Notes under the pieces: model-generated
Told to the model about the DNA's origin: nothing
Seen by the model: the letters and a program-made list of their open reading frames with translations, nothing else
Databases searched by the model: none
Program-made: the position numbers and the translations under genes
In this document: in pieces, positions 33,642 through 45,394 of the stretch
How the letters are laid out: every line of letters starts with the position of its first letter
How positions within the stretch are numbered: the stretch's first letter is position 1
Assembly: GCA_027559495.1 (NCBI GenBank)
Contig: JAMXSV010000024.1
Span: 1,550,001-1,614,000 of the forward strand
Direction of reading: 5' to 3'
Length of the DNA: 64,000 bases
Origin: Aurifilum marmelostoma
Lineage: Eukaryota > Ascomycota > Sordariomycetes > Diaporthales > Cryphonectriaceae

Positions 33642-34177
33642 CTTGGCGGTTTGTGTTGGAAGAACTCGAGGGAGAATACGTGCTAGAATACGTGCGGTCC
33701 GAAAGGCACACAGAGAAGTCCCGAGGAGCTGGGGAGTGGGTGTGAGCTGCGAGGACAAGTGCGAGGACAGAGGATGAGATCAAAAGAAGTGGCTGTAAGT
33801 GGTCGTGGAGGGTCTGGCTGTTTGACGTTGTTGAAGCTGAGCTCCAGGCAGGAGGGTGACGCACCCCGGTCGCTGGCAGCGGAAGCTACAAGGGCTACCA
33901 TGGACCCCCAGCGGATTAAGTGCTGCTGTTGTAAGCACTGACCACAGCAGGTCGCTACGGTGCGCGCAGGGGGTCGGGTAGGCCGTACATGGTGTTAGTG
34001 TGCTCCTGCAGTGACGCGCCTTTCTAGTGCCCGCCAATTTATCGCGACTTGACGCTCCATAGTAAACACGACGAACCAGAGACAAAAACCCCCCTGCCAG
34101 AACCACGTCCCTCGTACTGTGCTGCATGCCATGGTGACGAAGCGCATGGTCGCGACGCTCAGATGTGATTTGTCGCC
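33642..34177. promoter_or_regulatory. Shared divergent promoter of PUP2 and SPC97
   Basis: The 536-bp gap separates the two divergent start codons. A CCAAT pentamer occurs at 34034-34038 in a weak context. I do not see a clear proteasome-associated element (GGTGGCAAA). Confidence 0.45.
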
Positions 34178-37101
34178 ATGTCCGCCTCAAATAGATATGG
34201 CGACAACAGGAGAAGCAATGGCGCCGCGGCGGCAGCAGCAGACAAGACGTCCTCGCGAATGCCCCGCATGAGTGCCCAGGAGGCTACCTCTAGAACACAG
34301 AAACCTGGAACCAATACACCAGCTTCAGGACCGGAGAGGCCAGCACACAAGAGGACGTTGTCGGGCAACCCGCGAACGAACAGCATGAGATCAATTGAGG
34401 AGCGCGAGAAACGTACCGACAAACACACAGCGACGACGCGCGAAGCCATGGTCTCGAGGGGGGTGAAGAGCCCCAGTCGGGGACAAATGCCGAACGTGAC
34501 CAAGGGCCAGGCGAGAATGATGCCAGATGGCAGAAGGAGTACCGAGGCGAGACCTAAGGAAGTGAAGCCAGAGGTGCCCCCGCAAGGCATGATCACCCAA
34601 TATTTCTACCTCTGCCATATGTCTTCTGATGGGTGGTGATGGGTGTGTGCTAATGCTGCGCGACGACAGCTCCTTGGGAACCGGAAGCGACCCTGATAGC
34701 GCACACATCCGCCCCCCTCGCATCTCGAATATCGATACCACCGCTGGCCTCCCAAGCGCCCTCGTCAGTACAGCCCAGACCGCTGTCCGAACTGTCACTC
34801 GAAGCGCAAGAGGCCGTGATCCTGGAAGACCTTTTATACGTCTTTATGGGCTACGAGGGTCAGTACGTGCGTTTCGGCAAGGGATACGACCCGAATGAGG
34901 AACGGGATCGCCTGGGCGGTCCTCCATACCGCATCCTCCCAGGCCTGGATCCAAGCTTACAAGACCTCACAATGTCCATGCTGAAGATGGCCACGTACTA
35001 TACGGCGCTGGAGACTTTTGTCGATGTCCAGAGTCGCGAGGAGTTCGGGTCCGTCAATCATGCGCTGTGCGCCTCAATACGGAAATTTCTGCAGGACTAC
35101 CTGGTGTTGATCGCCCAGCTGGAGACCCAGTTCCTCACAAATGACGCCTTCACTTTACACGTCCTCAATATCCACATCCTACCTACGAGCCACATGATGT
35201 TCCAGCTCTATTCCCTGGCACATGAACTGCTGAAGCGGAATGCTCTCCTGGACGACGAGACCGACGAATCTAGTGACGACGCCGATGACTTTGATCAGAT
35301 CCTAGAGCAGTTGAGGGATGGTGGAGAACTCGTGCCGGGTAACATGACCGGAAAGAAAATCTGCAAGGGTGGCGTGGTGCTCGGCCTCATCACAAAACGA
35401 CTGGAGAATATGTCTGGAGATCCGGCCGCCAGGGAGCTGCTCACAACGCTGCTCAGAGACTCGAGCAGGCCGTACATGGTCATGCTGAACGAATGGCTGC
35501 ATCATGGTAGCATCAATGACCCCCACGGCGAGTTCTTGATCAAGGAGCAGAAGAGCTTGCGGCGGGAGAGATTACAACAAGACTACACGGATGAGTACTG
35601 GGAGAGACGGTATACTATCCGCGACAAGGAGGTTCCGCCGCAGCTAGAGGGGGTCAAGGAGAAATGCCTCCTCGCTGGCAAGTACCTAAACGTTGTGAGG
35701 GAGTGCGGTGGCGTGGACGTCAGCAAAGATGTCAAGGACAAGCCAAAATCATTTGACGACAACAGATTCCAGGAAAATGTCAACAATGCCTATTCTCACG
35801 CCAACGAGTCTTTGATGCAGCTGCTGCTCACAACGCATGCATTGCCCGACCGCCTGCGGTCTCTCAAACATTACTTTTTCCTCGACCCGTCTGACTACTT
35901 CAACTACTTCCTGGAGCTTGGGGCGTCTGAGCTGCGGAAGCCCGTCCAGGTTGTCAATACCGTCAAGCTGCAGTCGCTGCTTGACCTGGTCCTGAGACAA
36001 CCAGGCAGTCTTGTCGCTCTGGATCCATTCAAGGAAGATGTCAAGGTCCAGATGAACGAAATCACCCTCATCAAGTCTCTTCAGCGCGTTGTTAACATCA
36101 CCGGCATCGAGGAGGGCGGGTCATTGCAACCTTTAAAGGACCAGCCGATCGAGAGCGACAAAAGAGCCAACGGTTTTACTTCATTGCAGCTGGACTATGC
36201 TTTGCCGTTTCCAGTGTCGCTTGTCATCAGCCGGAAGACAATCTGGAGATACCAGGCCTTGTTCCGTTACCTCTTGTCTCTTCGCCACCTCGAGGCGCAG
36301 CTGACCGTCGCATGGCAGGTGCAAACCCGAGGGTTTGTGTGGTATCGAAAGAGCTCGAACAGGGAGCTCGAGCTGTGGAAGAGGCGCATCTGGACGCTGA
36401 GAGCCCGCATGCTGGTCTTTGTCCAACAGCTTCTGTACTTCTGCACAGCAGAGGTTATAGAGCCCAACTGGCAGTCACTCATGTCCAGACTGAAGACCAA
36501 GGATAACGGGACGTCCAAGGGTCTTGACCGGACCGTCGATGAGTTGATGCAGGACCACGTGGACTTTCTGGATACCTGCCTGAAGGAGTGCATGTTGACG
36601 AACAGCAAGCTTCTTAGGGTAGGTCTGAGCGTCTGCGCACCATGCGTGACAGAGTTGCAGATGACGGGCGAACATGGCTAACCTTAGTCTGTCTTATAGG
36701 TCCACTCCAAGCTCATGAACAACTGCAACACATTCACATCAAGTATTGACTGGATAACAAGGAATCTAGAGAGGGCGGATCCAGACCTGCAGGGCCCGAC
36801 CAAGCCAAGGAATGTCACAGACGAGCAGTGGAAGCAAATACAGGCGAACCGAGAGAAATGGCAGTCGGCACATGGTGAATCGTCCAAGACACCCGAAGCA
36901 CAGTTTACTATGATCATGGATACACTCAAGGCGTGGGAGTACAACTTTGGCCGGCATCTTAAGATCCTCCTCGATGCCTTGAACCACTACGCGGCAACGG
37001 AGACAGTAGTGCTGCTCAGCCTCTGTGCAAGACTGAGTGCTGCGAGCCAGGGGACGGAGCACAACACACTGAGGAATGACGACGACTCCACAATTGGTTG
37101 A
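34178..37101 (+). CDS. SPC97: Gamma-tubulin complex component 2 (Spc97/GCP2)
   Basis: Three exons (34178-34586, 34670-36618, 36700-37101) encode 919 aa. GCP2/Spc97 pairs with GCP3/Spc98 to hold gamma-tubulin in the small complex that nucleates microtubules at the spindle pole body. The N-terminal 135 residues are basic and disordered. The GRIP1 part follows (LEDLLYVFMGYEGQYVRF, LDPSLQDLTMSMLKMATYYT, FGSVNHALCASIRKFLQDYL). NDPHGEFLI, QDYTDEYWERRYTI and AGKYLNVVRECGG are hallmark GCP2 strings, and the GRIP2 half (YALPFPVSLVISRKTIWRYQ, HVDFLDTCLKECML) binds gamma-tubulin. The first intron seems to be GC-AG (34587-34669, donor AAG|GCATGA, branch GCTAAT). An alternative GT donor upstream (A|GTACCG) also fits the frame. 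It is divergent from PUP2. Confidence 0.93.
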
Positions 37102-38053
37102 GTAGTAATTGTGGTCATGAGTCCATTACGCACATGGCTGAGACGATGGTTGCATGCTGAGTGGCGTTTATCTGGCCGATGAGAGTCCTACTCGCACACC
37201 AACTGAATGAGTGACCATAACTAAGTATATGGTCGTTCAAAGACGGATGGACGGAAGAACGACGGTTCACAGTGGACAGGAACAGCCGTGGTGGCTTGAC
37301 GCTCGATTCTGTAAATTCAATGATACCATGTACGAGGAGAGCAGGACCTGATTGAAAAGAAACAATGCGATTAAATCGTGGTGAAAGGCGCCAAGCCAAG
37401 GGGGAAAAGTCCTCAGCCAGCCGTAAATGAGTTGGTTTAGCAGGGCAACGTTTCATGCGTAACCCCTGAGTAAGTATTGATAGGGGGTGCTTGGGGGTGG
37501 TATTGACCACCAACAGCGGGCCCAGCCTGCTGTAGCAAGCAAATACTTTGGGGGCGGAGTGCCGGCCGGCTCGGCTGAGATGGTGTGGATGGGTGAGACG
37601 GGAACAGCACGTCACAGCGTGGTATTTGACGCTGAAGCTTAACTGACCTCTCTCTTTCTTGACAACACTACAAGTGACATCCTCCACAGAACAATCATCA
37701 TCTCTCTTACTACACCCTCGGACTCCAGTGCTCATCTTCGAGACGCTCATTCTGCTACATACTCGGTTCTCTTCTGCAAGACGTCTGTCTGTCTTTGATT
37801 CTTGTTCCTATCGGTTAATTCCAAAACAACTACCGAGTAATCCTTCTTTCTGTTTCAGCCAACACGGCGTTTATTCCTCAAGAGGGCCTGTGCTGTGCTG
37901 CCCTTTGCCATCCACACACCAATTTACGATATCACTGTCTGGGAAATGATGGCATGAAATCCGAACGACACCCCTCGTGATAGACCTCAGAATCCTTCCA
38001 GCTCGTCTCACCTCTCATCTACCTGAAACCGACACTCGTCAGGACCCGCCACG
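37102..38053. other. Intergenic: SPC97 3' flank and LSB6 promoter
   Basis: The second half is pyrimidine-rich (from about 37640), consistent with the LSB6 promoter and leader. No gene is supported in the 950 bp. Confidence 0.5.
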
Positions 38054-40635
38054 ATGCCTCGAAATCGCCCGCCCACCACAGGCTACGAGCGCCTGGAGCA
38101 GGCCGATCACTCCAGCGACGACTCAGACGATGATATTATGGTGAACAGCTTCGCGTCGCTGCAACATCCGGCTGCTCCTCGGGGCAACCACACGACCCAG
38201 CCACGTCCACACTCAGGCATGACCTCGCCGCGAGGCTACACGGCGCGTAGCGGAGGAGGAGGCAAGTCCCGGCCTCACCGTCGCGGACGAAGCAATTCGG
38301 GGATTGATATGGGCGCCTTGAATGCAAGACTGGAGCGCTGGACCGCCGAGATCAAGGGCAAGTTCAAGAGTCGGAAGAAGGGCCGGCACGACGAGGACGA
38401 CGAGCGGCTCGAGATACACTACAGCGTGTTCCAGGCACCCGAGGGCGTAAGGCCCGCCACTGCGCAGGCCCTGGCCGTGCCACAGGAGGGGGTCATGACC
38501 AGGGACGAGTTTGAAGTCATCGTCGAGGGTGTGCGCGTGGCTATCGAGCAGGGCGTGCACCCGCGCATGATCTCGCAGGGCAGCTCCGGTAGCTACTTTG
38601 CCCGGAACCCGGACGGCAAGGTGGTAGGTGTGTTCAAGCCCAAGGACGAGGAGCCGTACGCGGCGGGAAACCCGAAATGGAATAAATGGATTCACAGGAA
38701 TCTGTTCCCCTGCTGTTTCGGCAGAGCATGGTGTGTGGAACCTGTTCCCTTTCCCTGCCTTCTTCTTCTTCTCCCTCTCACTCTTTTGCTTTTGCCCTCT
38801 CGCGCCCTTCTGATGGGCATTCTGGCTGACAAATGATAAAAACAAGTCTCATTCCTAACCTCTCGTACGTGAGTGAGGCGGCGGCCTACACTCTGGACTG
38901 CCAGCTGCGCACACATATGGTACCATATACTGATGTCGTGTGGCTTTCTTCAAAATCATTTCACTATCCGTTCTGGGATCGCTATAATTATTCCAGGAAC
39001 AGGAAACCATTACCAGAGAAGCCGGGGAGCTTCCAGGTCTTCCTCAAGGGCTTCAAGGATGCCAACATTTTCCTGCGCGAGCATCCGTGGCCAGATCAAT
39101 ACCTCTCAGGGTACAGAACCAGCGAAACCCATCGAAACAAGCGCAAGGGCTGGGGTGACAATTGCCGCACGATAACAGGCGGCTCTCAAGACGATGGTGC
39201 TGATGAGGATGGATATAACACACCAGATCGCGTTCCCGGCCCCGACAACTTCATTTGGACCGAGACACTTAAACAAGCCTTCCGGGAACAGCTCGAGAAA
39301 CTTGTTATCTTAGACTACATCATGCGAAATACGGACCGAGGCTTAGACAACTGGATGATCAAGGTGGACTGGCAAACACAGGAAGTCTCGATAGTATCGG
39401 AACCCGTGCAGTTGAACACGGATACGGCCGAGCAAGAGGAGCGTCCTAGGCCCGTGGACTTATCGCAAAGAAAAGCTCAGGACCGCTCGTCATACCCCTA
39501 CAAGGTTCAGAAGCCCATGAATGCATCCAGCCCCCCTGGAGAGAGATCAAGGGATCCGAAGATCAGTATAGGGGCCATCGACAACTCTCTGTCATGGCCC
39601 TGGAAACACCCTGATGCTTGGCGGAGGTAAGTACTATCACTACTACTACCACTGCTACTCAGATCTAGAGATAGGTGAAATTGGGGTACACTCGCGCTGA
39701 CAAGTGATTTTAGCTTTCCGTTTGGATGGTTGTTCTTGCCTGTGGACCTCATCGGAAGACCGTTCTCGCAGAAGACGCGAGATCACTTCCTCCCACTGCT
39801 CACATCCACGGCTTGGTGGAGCCAGACACAGCACGCTCTGAGGAAGATTTTCCAGGTGGACCCCGATTTCCAAGAGAAGATGTTCTCGCGCCAAATGGCC
39901 GTTATGAAGGGCCAGGCATGGAACGTCGTCGAGACACTCAAGACACCAGATCACGGTCCACTCGAGCTGACCCGACGCGCAAAAGTATGCGTGTGGGATG
40001 ATCTGGTGGACGTGCCAGTAGCCGTCCCTATGAGGGTGACATCCTCCGAGATGCGCCGACGCGCCGAAGATGATTTCCAGAAGGGCATCGAAGAAGAGAT
40101 GGACATTGGCGCGGCGAACTCGACATCGCCATCTGCCGCTGACCTCCTCGGCATGGCCAGCCCTGCCACCCAGATGCCCAACGCCGGCAGATTTGAGCTA
40201 TTGGGCAACGTCACCGACACAGCACTTGACGTCGAGACGCCATCCACGGAGGACCCGCTGGGCGCCAACAGTGGACACACAGCAGCCTCGTCACCGACAC
40301 GGACGACCAAAGACCGTCCGACCCTGCCGCGTACGCTTGCGGGCGGTGCCAGCTTCCCCGGACCGCACCGGCCCAGCTCCACCATTAACATCTCGACGCC
40401 CCAGCGGGAGCGCAGGTACTCGTACGCGACGGCCGTCGGGCGGCGGAACAGTCACACCCTCGCGCAGCAGCTACACGGGTACGGCGGCAGCGGCCCGAGG
40501 TATTATGATGACGACGACGTGGCGGGCGACCTCGGTTATGCCGCCGCCGAGGGCATGGAGGGAAACCAACGCAAGGTCATTGTTGAGAGGCTGGAGCCGG
40601 TCAAAGCGAGGAATCCTGTTTTCACATGGTGCTGA
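38054..40635 (+). CDS. LSB6: Phosphatidylinositol 4-kinase type II (LSB6)
   Basis: Three exons (38054-38730, 38847-39626, 39714-40635) give 792 aa. Type II PI 4-kinases make PI4P on Golgi, endosome and vacuole membranes. A basic, Ser-rich tail is followed by the kinase lobe: ISQGSSGSYFARNPDGKVVGVFKPKDEEPYAAGNPKW with the ATP-binding lysine, then PCCFGRACLIPNLSYVSEAAAY. The cysteine cluster corresponds to the palmitoylated CCPCCF motif of animal enzymes. The catalytic loop is LDYIMRNTDRGLDNWMIK, and the metal-binding aspartate lies in IGAIDNSLSWPWKHPDAW. A long low-complexity tail follows residue about 600. Intron 1 cuts the CCFGR motif and must end in AAG (38846), because that junction alone restores the conserved CLIPNLSY. 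Confidence 0.95.
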
Positions 40636-41313
40636 GGTGTGTTCCTTGTTGTGCTCTCTCGGGGAAGGTAAGGCGTAAAGTTCCACAAGGTCCATATGAG
40701 ATGATTTCTTGCATTATGGTTCTTTCTATCTCTCCATCTGTAGTCTCAAAAGAATACGACAGAGCGGGCGGCCAGTCCATGGTATCAATAACATGCTTGC
40801 TAGAAGGAACACAGCGAATGACCTGTTCTACACCTCTCGCTACCAGCCCGGCTCCACCGGAATGCATCTGATTCATGGTCGAACAATTAGGTCTAACCTT
40901 CTGGTGCGTGGGTACTTTTTGGTGAGGTCAACAAGTGACAGGGTTCTCGAAGTCGAGTTTTCAGCAGGTCTTATAAGGACGGATCTAGTAAATCCTCCAG
41001 AAACGATAGCATGTATGCCTCATGTTATGATTTTGAATACACCATCCAACCCCTTAGGTGGAATCATCAATATGGCGAATACAGCCTGATTGTCTCCACC
41101 GATTCTAGGGTACAGTATCATAATTCCAGGAATTACAATCATATCTCTGTAGAAGAGAACATCTCCACAAACTTTGACAGACAAAGGGGAAGTCAGAGTG
41201 TCGTGGGGGCCCCAGGGACGGGTCTCCTCGGCTCTCCCCCTCCCACACGTGGAGGCAGGGATAGTAGCATGATCTGCCAGCGTCCCAGAGTTCCGAATAG
41301 TCAACCCCACAGC

Positions 41314-41325
41314 GGGGGGGGGGGG
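41314..41325. repeat. G12 homopolymer tract
   Basis: Twelve consecutive G, 340 bp upstream of the AIM41 start. Confidence 0.85.
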
Positions 41326-41438
41326 AGATGGGGGGCTCTTTGGGGGTCTACTGTACTGCCGTACAGGGGCAAGGGTCCTGGAACTGTGTGCTGCGGTATT
41401 GGCCCAAGCTCCCGCTCCCGCGCCTCCCAAAATTTTCG

Positions 41439-41445
41439 CCAATCA
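41439..41445 (+). promoter_or_regulatory. CCAAT box (CCAATCA) upstream of AIM41
   Basis: It lies 220 bp upstream of the start codon of another mitochondrial gene, in the same type of context as the site between the 68-aa protein and MRPL4. It is a candidate CBC/HAP site. Confidence 0.4.
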
Positions 41446-41664
41446 AGCATTTCAAACGGAGGTTTTTCTTACTGTCCCAGTACCATACTGAACCACGATT
41501 TCCTACATTGCCCGATTGATCCAGCACTTGCCAACTTACGGGAGCTCAGCCGCGGCTTGCCACCACACCAGAAACCCCCTCGGCAAGGTAGCAATTGCTC
41601 CCCTCCACGCTCACACGAGAAACCGTACCTACGAGTAGCTCCAGGCGAGCTTCCCCGGGCAACA

Positions 41665-42297
41665 ATGGCCACCACCATCAACGCGGCCCTGCGCCGGCAA
41701 GCGTGCTCCTCAATGCGCCCTGCAACCCTGCGGATCTCTCCCTCTCCCGCCTCCTCTTCCTCCTGCATATGTCTCTGGTCGATGACCCGGCCCTACTCCA
41801 CAGAGACGACAACAACAGACGCGCCGCCGCCGCTTCTGTCCAAGCTGAAAGCCGACCTCAAGACGGCCATGCGGGCCAAGGACGCGCCCCGGCTGTCTGT
41901 GCTCCGCAACGTGCTCGCGGCGACGACCAACGCGGCCAAGACGGCGAGTCCCGTCCGGACAGACGGGCAGCTGATCGCGCTGCTGCGCAAGACGGCGCGG
42001 GGCAACCAGGAGGCGCGGGAGGAGGCGCTCAAGGCGAACCGGCAGGACCTGGTGGAGAAGGAGGACGCGCAGATCAGGGTCATTGACGAGTATGTTGCGG
42101 GGGCAGGGGTCAAGGTAGTCGAGGAGGAGGAGCTTCGGGCCATCGTGGACGGGGTGGTACGGGAGGCGAAAGCAAGCGGGAGGAAGCAGGGGGAGATGAT
42201 GAAGGAGCTGCTGAGCAAGAACTGGGACGACGAGGGGAAGTATGTGGACAAGGCTGTGTTGTCCAAGATTGCCAAGGAGACCTGGGAGAAGAACTAG
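41665..42297 (+). CDS. AIM41: Mitochondrial YqeY/GatB-tail-like protein (AIM41)
   Basis: A single exon of 210 aa. The first 50 residues are Arg/Ser/Ala-rich and nearly free of acidic residues, ending around RPYSTE, which looks like a cleavable mitochondrial presequence. The rest is a YqeY domain: LKADLKTAMRAKDAPRLSVLRNVL near its start, EDAQIRVIDEYV in the middle, and the C-terminal helices with KASGRKQGEMMKELL. This domain is related to the tail of the GatB amidotransferase subunit that contacts tRNA. Yeast AIM41 is mitochondrial and of unclear function. ATG 41665 is chosen because it directly precedes the presequence. An open extension upstream is not protein-like. Confidence 0.93.
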   Translation: MATTINAALRRQACSSMRPATLRISPSPASSSSCICLWSMTRPYSTETTTTDAPPPLLSKLKADLKTAMRAKDAPRLSVLRNVLAATTNAAKTASPVRTDGQLIALLRKTARGNQEAREEALKANRQDLVEKEDAQIRVIDEYVAGAGVKVVEEEELRAIVDGVVREAKASGRKQGEMMKELLSKNWDDEGKYVDKAVLSKIAKETWEKN

Positions 42298-44153
42298 AGC
42301 GAGAGGGCCGGGGGAAGTAATGGGGCACTGGGAGGTTGCTGTTGTTGGATTGCATATCAAGAGCATTGCCCGGTATGTTGGACCTCCTGTACCATGATCA
42401 CCGTGCGAACATAGACAGCGCTTGCATCACGTCACATAGGGAAGGCGGGATTCTGACAAGTAAAAGATAACAAAAACATCTCTACTCGACACCTACGAAT
42501 CCATGTCCATGTAGCGCAAAAGGTGTGAAAGCAGGACAGTCATACTAGGCAGGACACACAGACGGCAACCCAACTGCCCCGAGGTCGAGGATCCGGCTGG
42601 CAACGGGAGGATTCTGTCCGATAGGAGGAGGCTGTTACACTGTTGCCACCGAGGCGTTGTAACATATGGCTCCAGCAACCGAGTCGGGCGAGGCCTCGAC
42701 CTTGCAGGCTGACGCCAGGCTATCACACAACTGACGACAACGGCGTGTGCCGAAGCTCGAGGATCGGCGCGCCGCGACGCGAGAATCAAGTTTTTGGGTC
42801 AGCCCATGGTTTGACCGCTTTGTGCTAGCCAGTACGCCAAAGAACATGTGGCCCGTACTGCACGCGCGCGTACCACACGAGTGAGGCCATCATCAAGTCA
42901 TGACATGCCCGACTCGGATCGCGATGCCCAATCTTCCCTTTGCAGGAATCTCGATATGCCTGTCTCACATTTTCCTCAATCAAGAGATACCAGAACACCC
43001 ACACCCACACAATTAACTCCCTCTACGTGTGCCATGGATCCATCGTTTTTTTCTCAAGTGGACGATCCTCCTAGACGGCCTCTTGGGGAAAGCCTCGATA
43101 GAGTAATGAATGACCAGGCAATGCCGGCCTCTTAGGGCTCTCTATCGCACCCGCCAAGGCTTGCTCCTTCGTGCAGATCATGTAGCGCCGAGATCTGCAG
43201 CCCCCAATCCCAGTGCAGAACAGCACGCGGTCGTTAAAGATCCTATCCGTTCATCGTTTTGGAGCCGGCGTCGTGCCAGTCTGAACCTACGCTCGTTGGT
43301 CCGAATCCTTGTTTCGTCTCGCGCCGAGCTACTGCTGCAGCACACCAGAGAGAAAAGGACGGAATAACTAGGAAAGGACCTTGTCGTGTTTGTTTGCTTT
43401 ATAATTCTCTGGTTCTTATTCAGCCTCACTAGTAGTGAAGGAAGGAATGTTAGGATCCGTCCCCCCCCCCCCCCCTTTCCTGAAATGATCGGTTGTCTTG
43501 CCGATGCTGTCACCGCTGTGTCTGTGTGTGTCTCTCTCTTTTCCCCCCCTCTCCTGCGCTAACCAGCGCCCAAGTTTGGCCCTAAATAAAGAGGAAGGGG
43601 AAAAGGGCTGTTAGCCAATGACGAAGTGATCTAGCTCGCCTAGAAGGGATGCAAACGGATAAAGTACTTAAGGGATACAGGGAGTCACCACCCCGGAGAT
43701 GGGGACAGGAATCGTGCTTTCCGTGGGCTGATATCGTGCCATTTTACCAATTTCTGAGGTTGCAACCCCGACCGGCACCGTGCAGAAGGGCCCGTGTAAC
43801 GCTTCCACATACTCCTTGGTCTTGTGTCTCGATTTGTGTCGGGTCGTGAGTCCATGTATTTATGCGACCAATTCCCTTTCTCAAGCTACTGAAGTGCCAG
43901 TACAAATAGAGGGAAGGGAGTCCCCCTTGATCACCAGGGAGAACCCCAAGCAACCCCTCACACAGGCGGAGACTGGCTCTAGTTCCTTCTCTCGTCTCCA
44001 AGCCCAAGAACATACAACGCTTGCACAGCAAAAGAACAGAAAGAAAACGAAGAAGAGAAAAAGAAAAGAAAAGAAAAGAAGCAGTACATCCTACTTCCTC
44101 TTCAACTCGCCAAAGCAGTCCAAGGAATAAACAAGAAACCAACCAACCACACA
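42298..44153. other. 1.9 kb without a supported gene
   Basis: It contains a C15 homopolymer (43461-43475) and a pyrimidine- then A/G-rich leader just before the gene at 44154. The gene's own leader is A-rich (about 44020-44080). No recognisable gene is present. Confidence 0.5.
43461..43475. repeat. C15 homopolymer tract
   Basis: Fifteen consecutive C in intergenic DNA. Confidence 0.85.
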
Positions 44154-44831
44154 ATGGATCGCAACACCCTCTTCAACACCGACCCACAGTCCAGGACCCG
44201 CGCCCTCTCCTCCCCCGACCCAGAGGCGCGGGGCCGTAAGCGCCGCCGCGACCCGCTCAACCCTTTCAGCCTGGCCGCCCGCCCGCACCACCACAGCAAC
44301 AACATCCCCTCGGGCGAGTCGAGCACCCTGCGCGGACGATGCCGGCACCGCTCGCCCCCGGGCGTCATGTCGTCGCCGCTGTCTACCACACGCGCCAGCA
44401 CCGCAACCACCTCATCGCGCGGGTCGGCGGCGGGCAAGGCCAGGATCGGAGGAGGAGGAGGAGGGGGCGCCCAGCAGCTGGACCGCCGTTCGCAGTCGCC
44501 AGGAGGAGGGGGAGGAGGTACAGGCAGGGTTCGGGTTCTTGGTGTGGTGTTTGTGCGGCCTGAGAATCACCGCCGCAGCCAGAGCCCGTCGCGGTCGCGG
44601 TCGCCGGCGGTGGTCGGCAGGGGCCGCAGTGGGAGGGCCGCGGAGGTGATGCTGCCTGCTGGTACTGCGAGCTTGGTGGGGATGTCTGGGAGGCGGCGGC
44701 AGAGGACTCAGAGCCGGAGCAGGCGGCATGGGCTCGAGGGGGCGTTTACGTCTGTGGGAGAGGCGACGGGGTCGCCTCTGCGGCTTCTAGGGGGGTGGGA
44801 CGCCGCGGAGGATCTCATGGAGGATGATTGA
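44154..44831 (+). CDS. Hypothetical Arg/Ser/Gly-rich protein, 225 aa
   Basis: A single exon from ATG 44154 (MDRNTLFNTDPQSRTRALSS). I recognise no domain. The protein is basic and disordered: a KRRRDPLNPF patch that could serve as a nuclear signal, a His cluster, two oligo-glycine runs, a set of Arg/Ser repeats (SQSPSRSRSPAV) and an arginine-rich patch near RRRQRTQSRSRR. The tail ends in an acidic box (DAAEDLMEDD). The short hydrophobic strand VRVLGVVFVRPENHRR in the middle, the only non-repetitive segment, may be the conserved core. SR-type composition hints at RNA binding or nuclear speckles, but that is inference. The strong GC3 bias and leader-like flanks favour a real gene over a chance frame. 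Confidence 0.5.
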   Translation: MDRNTLFNTDPQSRTRALSSPDPEARGRKRRRDPLNPFSLAARPHHHSNNIPSGESSTLRGRCRHRSPPGVMSSPLSTTRASTATTSSRGSAAGKARIGGGGGGGAQQLDRRSQSPGGGGGGTGRVRVLGVVFVRPENHRRSQSPSRSRSPAVVGRGRSGRAAEVMLPAGTASLVGMSGRRRQRTQSRSRRHGLEGAFTSVGEATGSPLRLLGGWDAAEDLMEDD

Positions 44832-45378
44832 GGGTGAATGGGCAGGACGACTGATGTTTGCCAGCTACATATAGAGCGGCCAGCCTCAGAGCCAGAAAAT
44901 CGCCGATACATGAACAGGCCGAGGAAGGAAACGAGGGAATGGGAAATGGGAGATAACACCTAAGCAACATACTTGCAGAAATCCAGGTCAACACTGAAAG
45001 GAGGCGCAGAGACAGGCTGTGCATATCAAAGCCCCTTGGATATTGCAGGGCTGGCAGTTATCGTCGGAATCTCTCGCCCTCGTGCTGGATCACAGTGGGC
45101 TTGCAATTATTTTCTCTCCACGCAAGAAATCGTTGACGAAGGTGGCGTTGTTGCTCATGATCCTCCGAGAGAGGTGGCGGTGGATGAAGACTGCACCCAG
45201 AGATAAGGTTGTCTTGTCCTTCTTGAATGATTGTTCATCCCGCCAGGGCCACCTTATACAAATTGATTGCCACAACCTCTTTATTCTTTTCTTTTCTTTT
45301 TTATTTTTGAAAAGAGGGCCTAATAGTGATAGGTACTTTCGAGTGGTGACCGGTCCTGATATCATCAACCAAGTGCCG

Positions 45379-45394
45379 CCCCCCCCCCCCCCCC
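45379..45394. repeat. C16 homopolymer tract
   Basis: Sixteen consecutive C, the longest C run in the window. Confidence 0.85.

Larger units (their letters stand above)
40636..41664. promoter_or_regulatory. LSB6 3' flank and AIM41 promoter
   Basis: The frame of AIM41 stays open without a stop back to 41011, but the extension has untypical composition and is more likely leader than protein. It holds a G12 tract (41314-41325) and a CCAATCA box (41439-41445). Confidence 0.45.

Noticed and set aside
41011..41664. N-terminal extension of AIM41 by 218 codons
   Set aside because: The frame is open but reads like leader DNA (poly-Gly from G12, no conserved segment). The mitochondrial presequence begins at the ATG at 41665.
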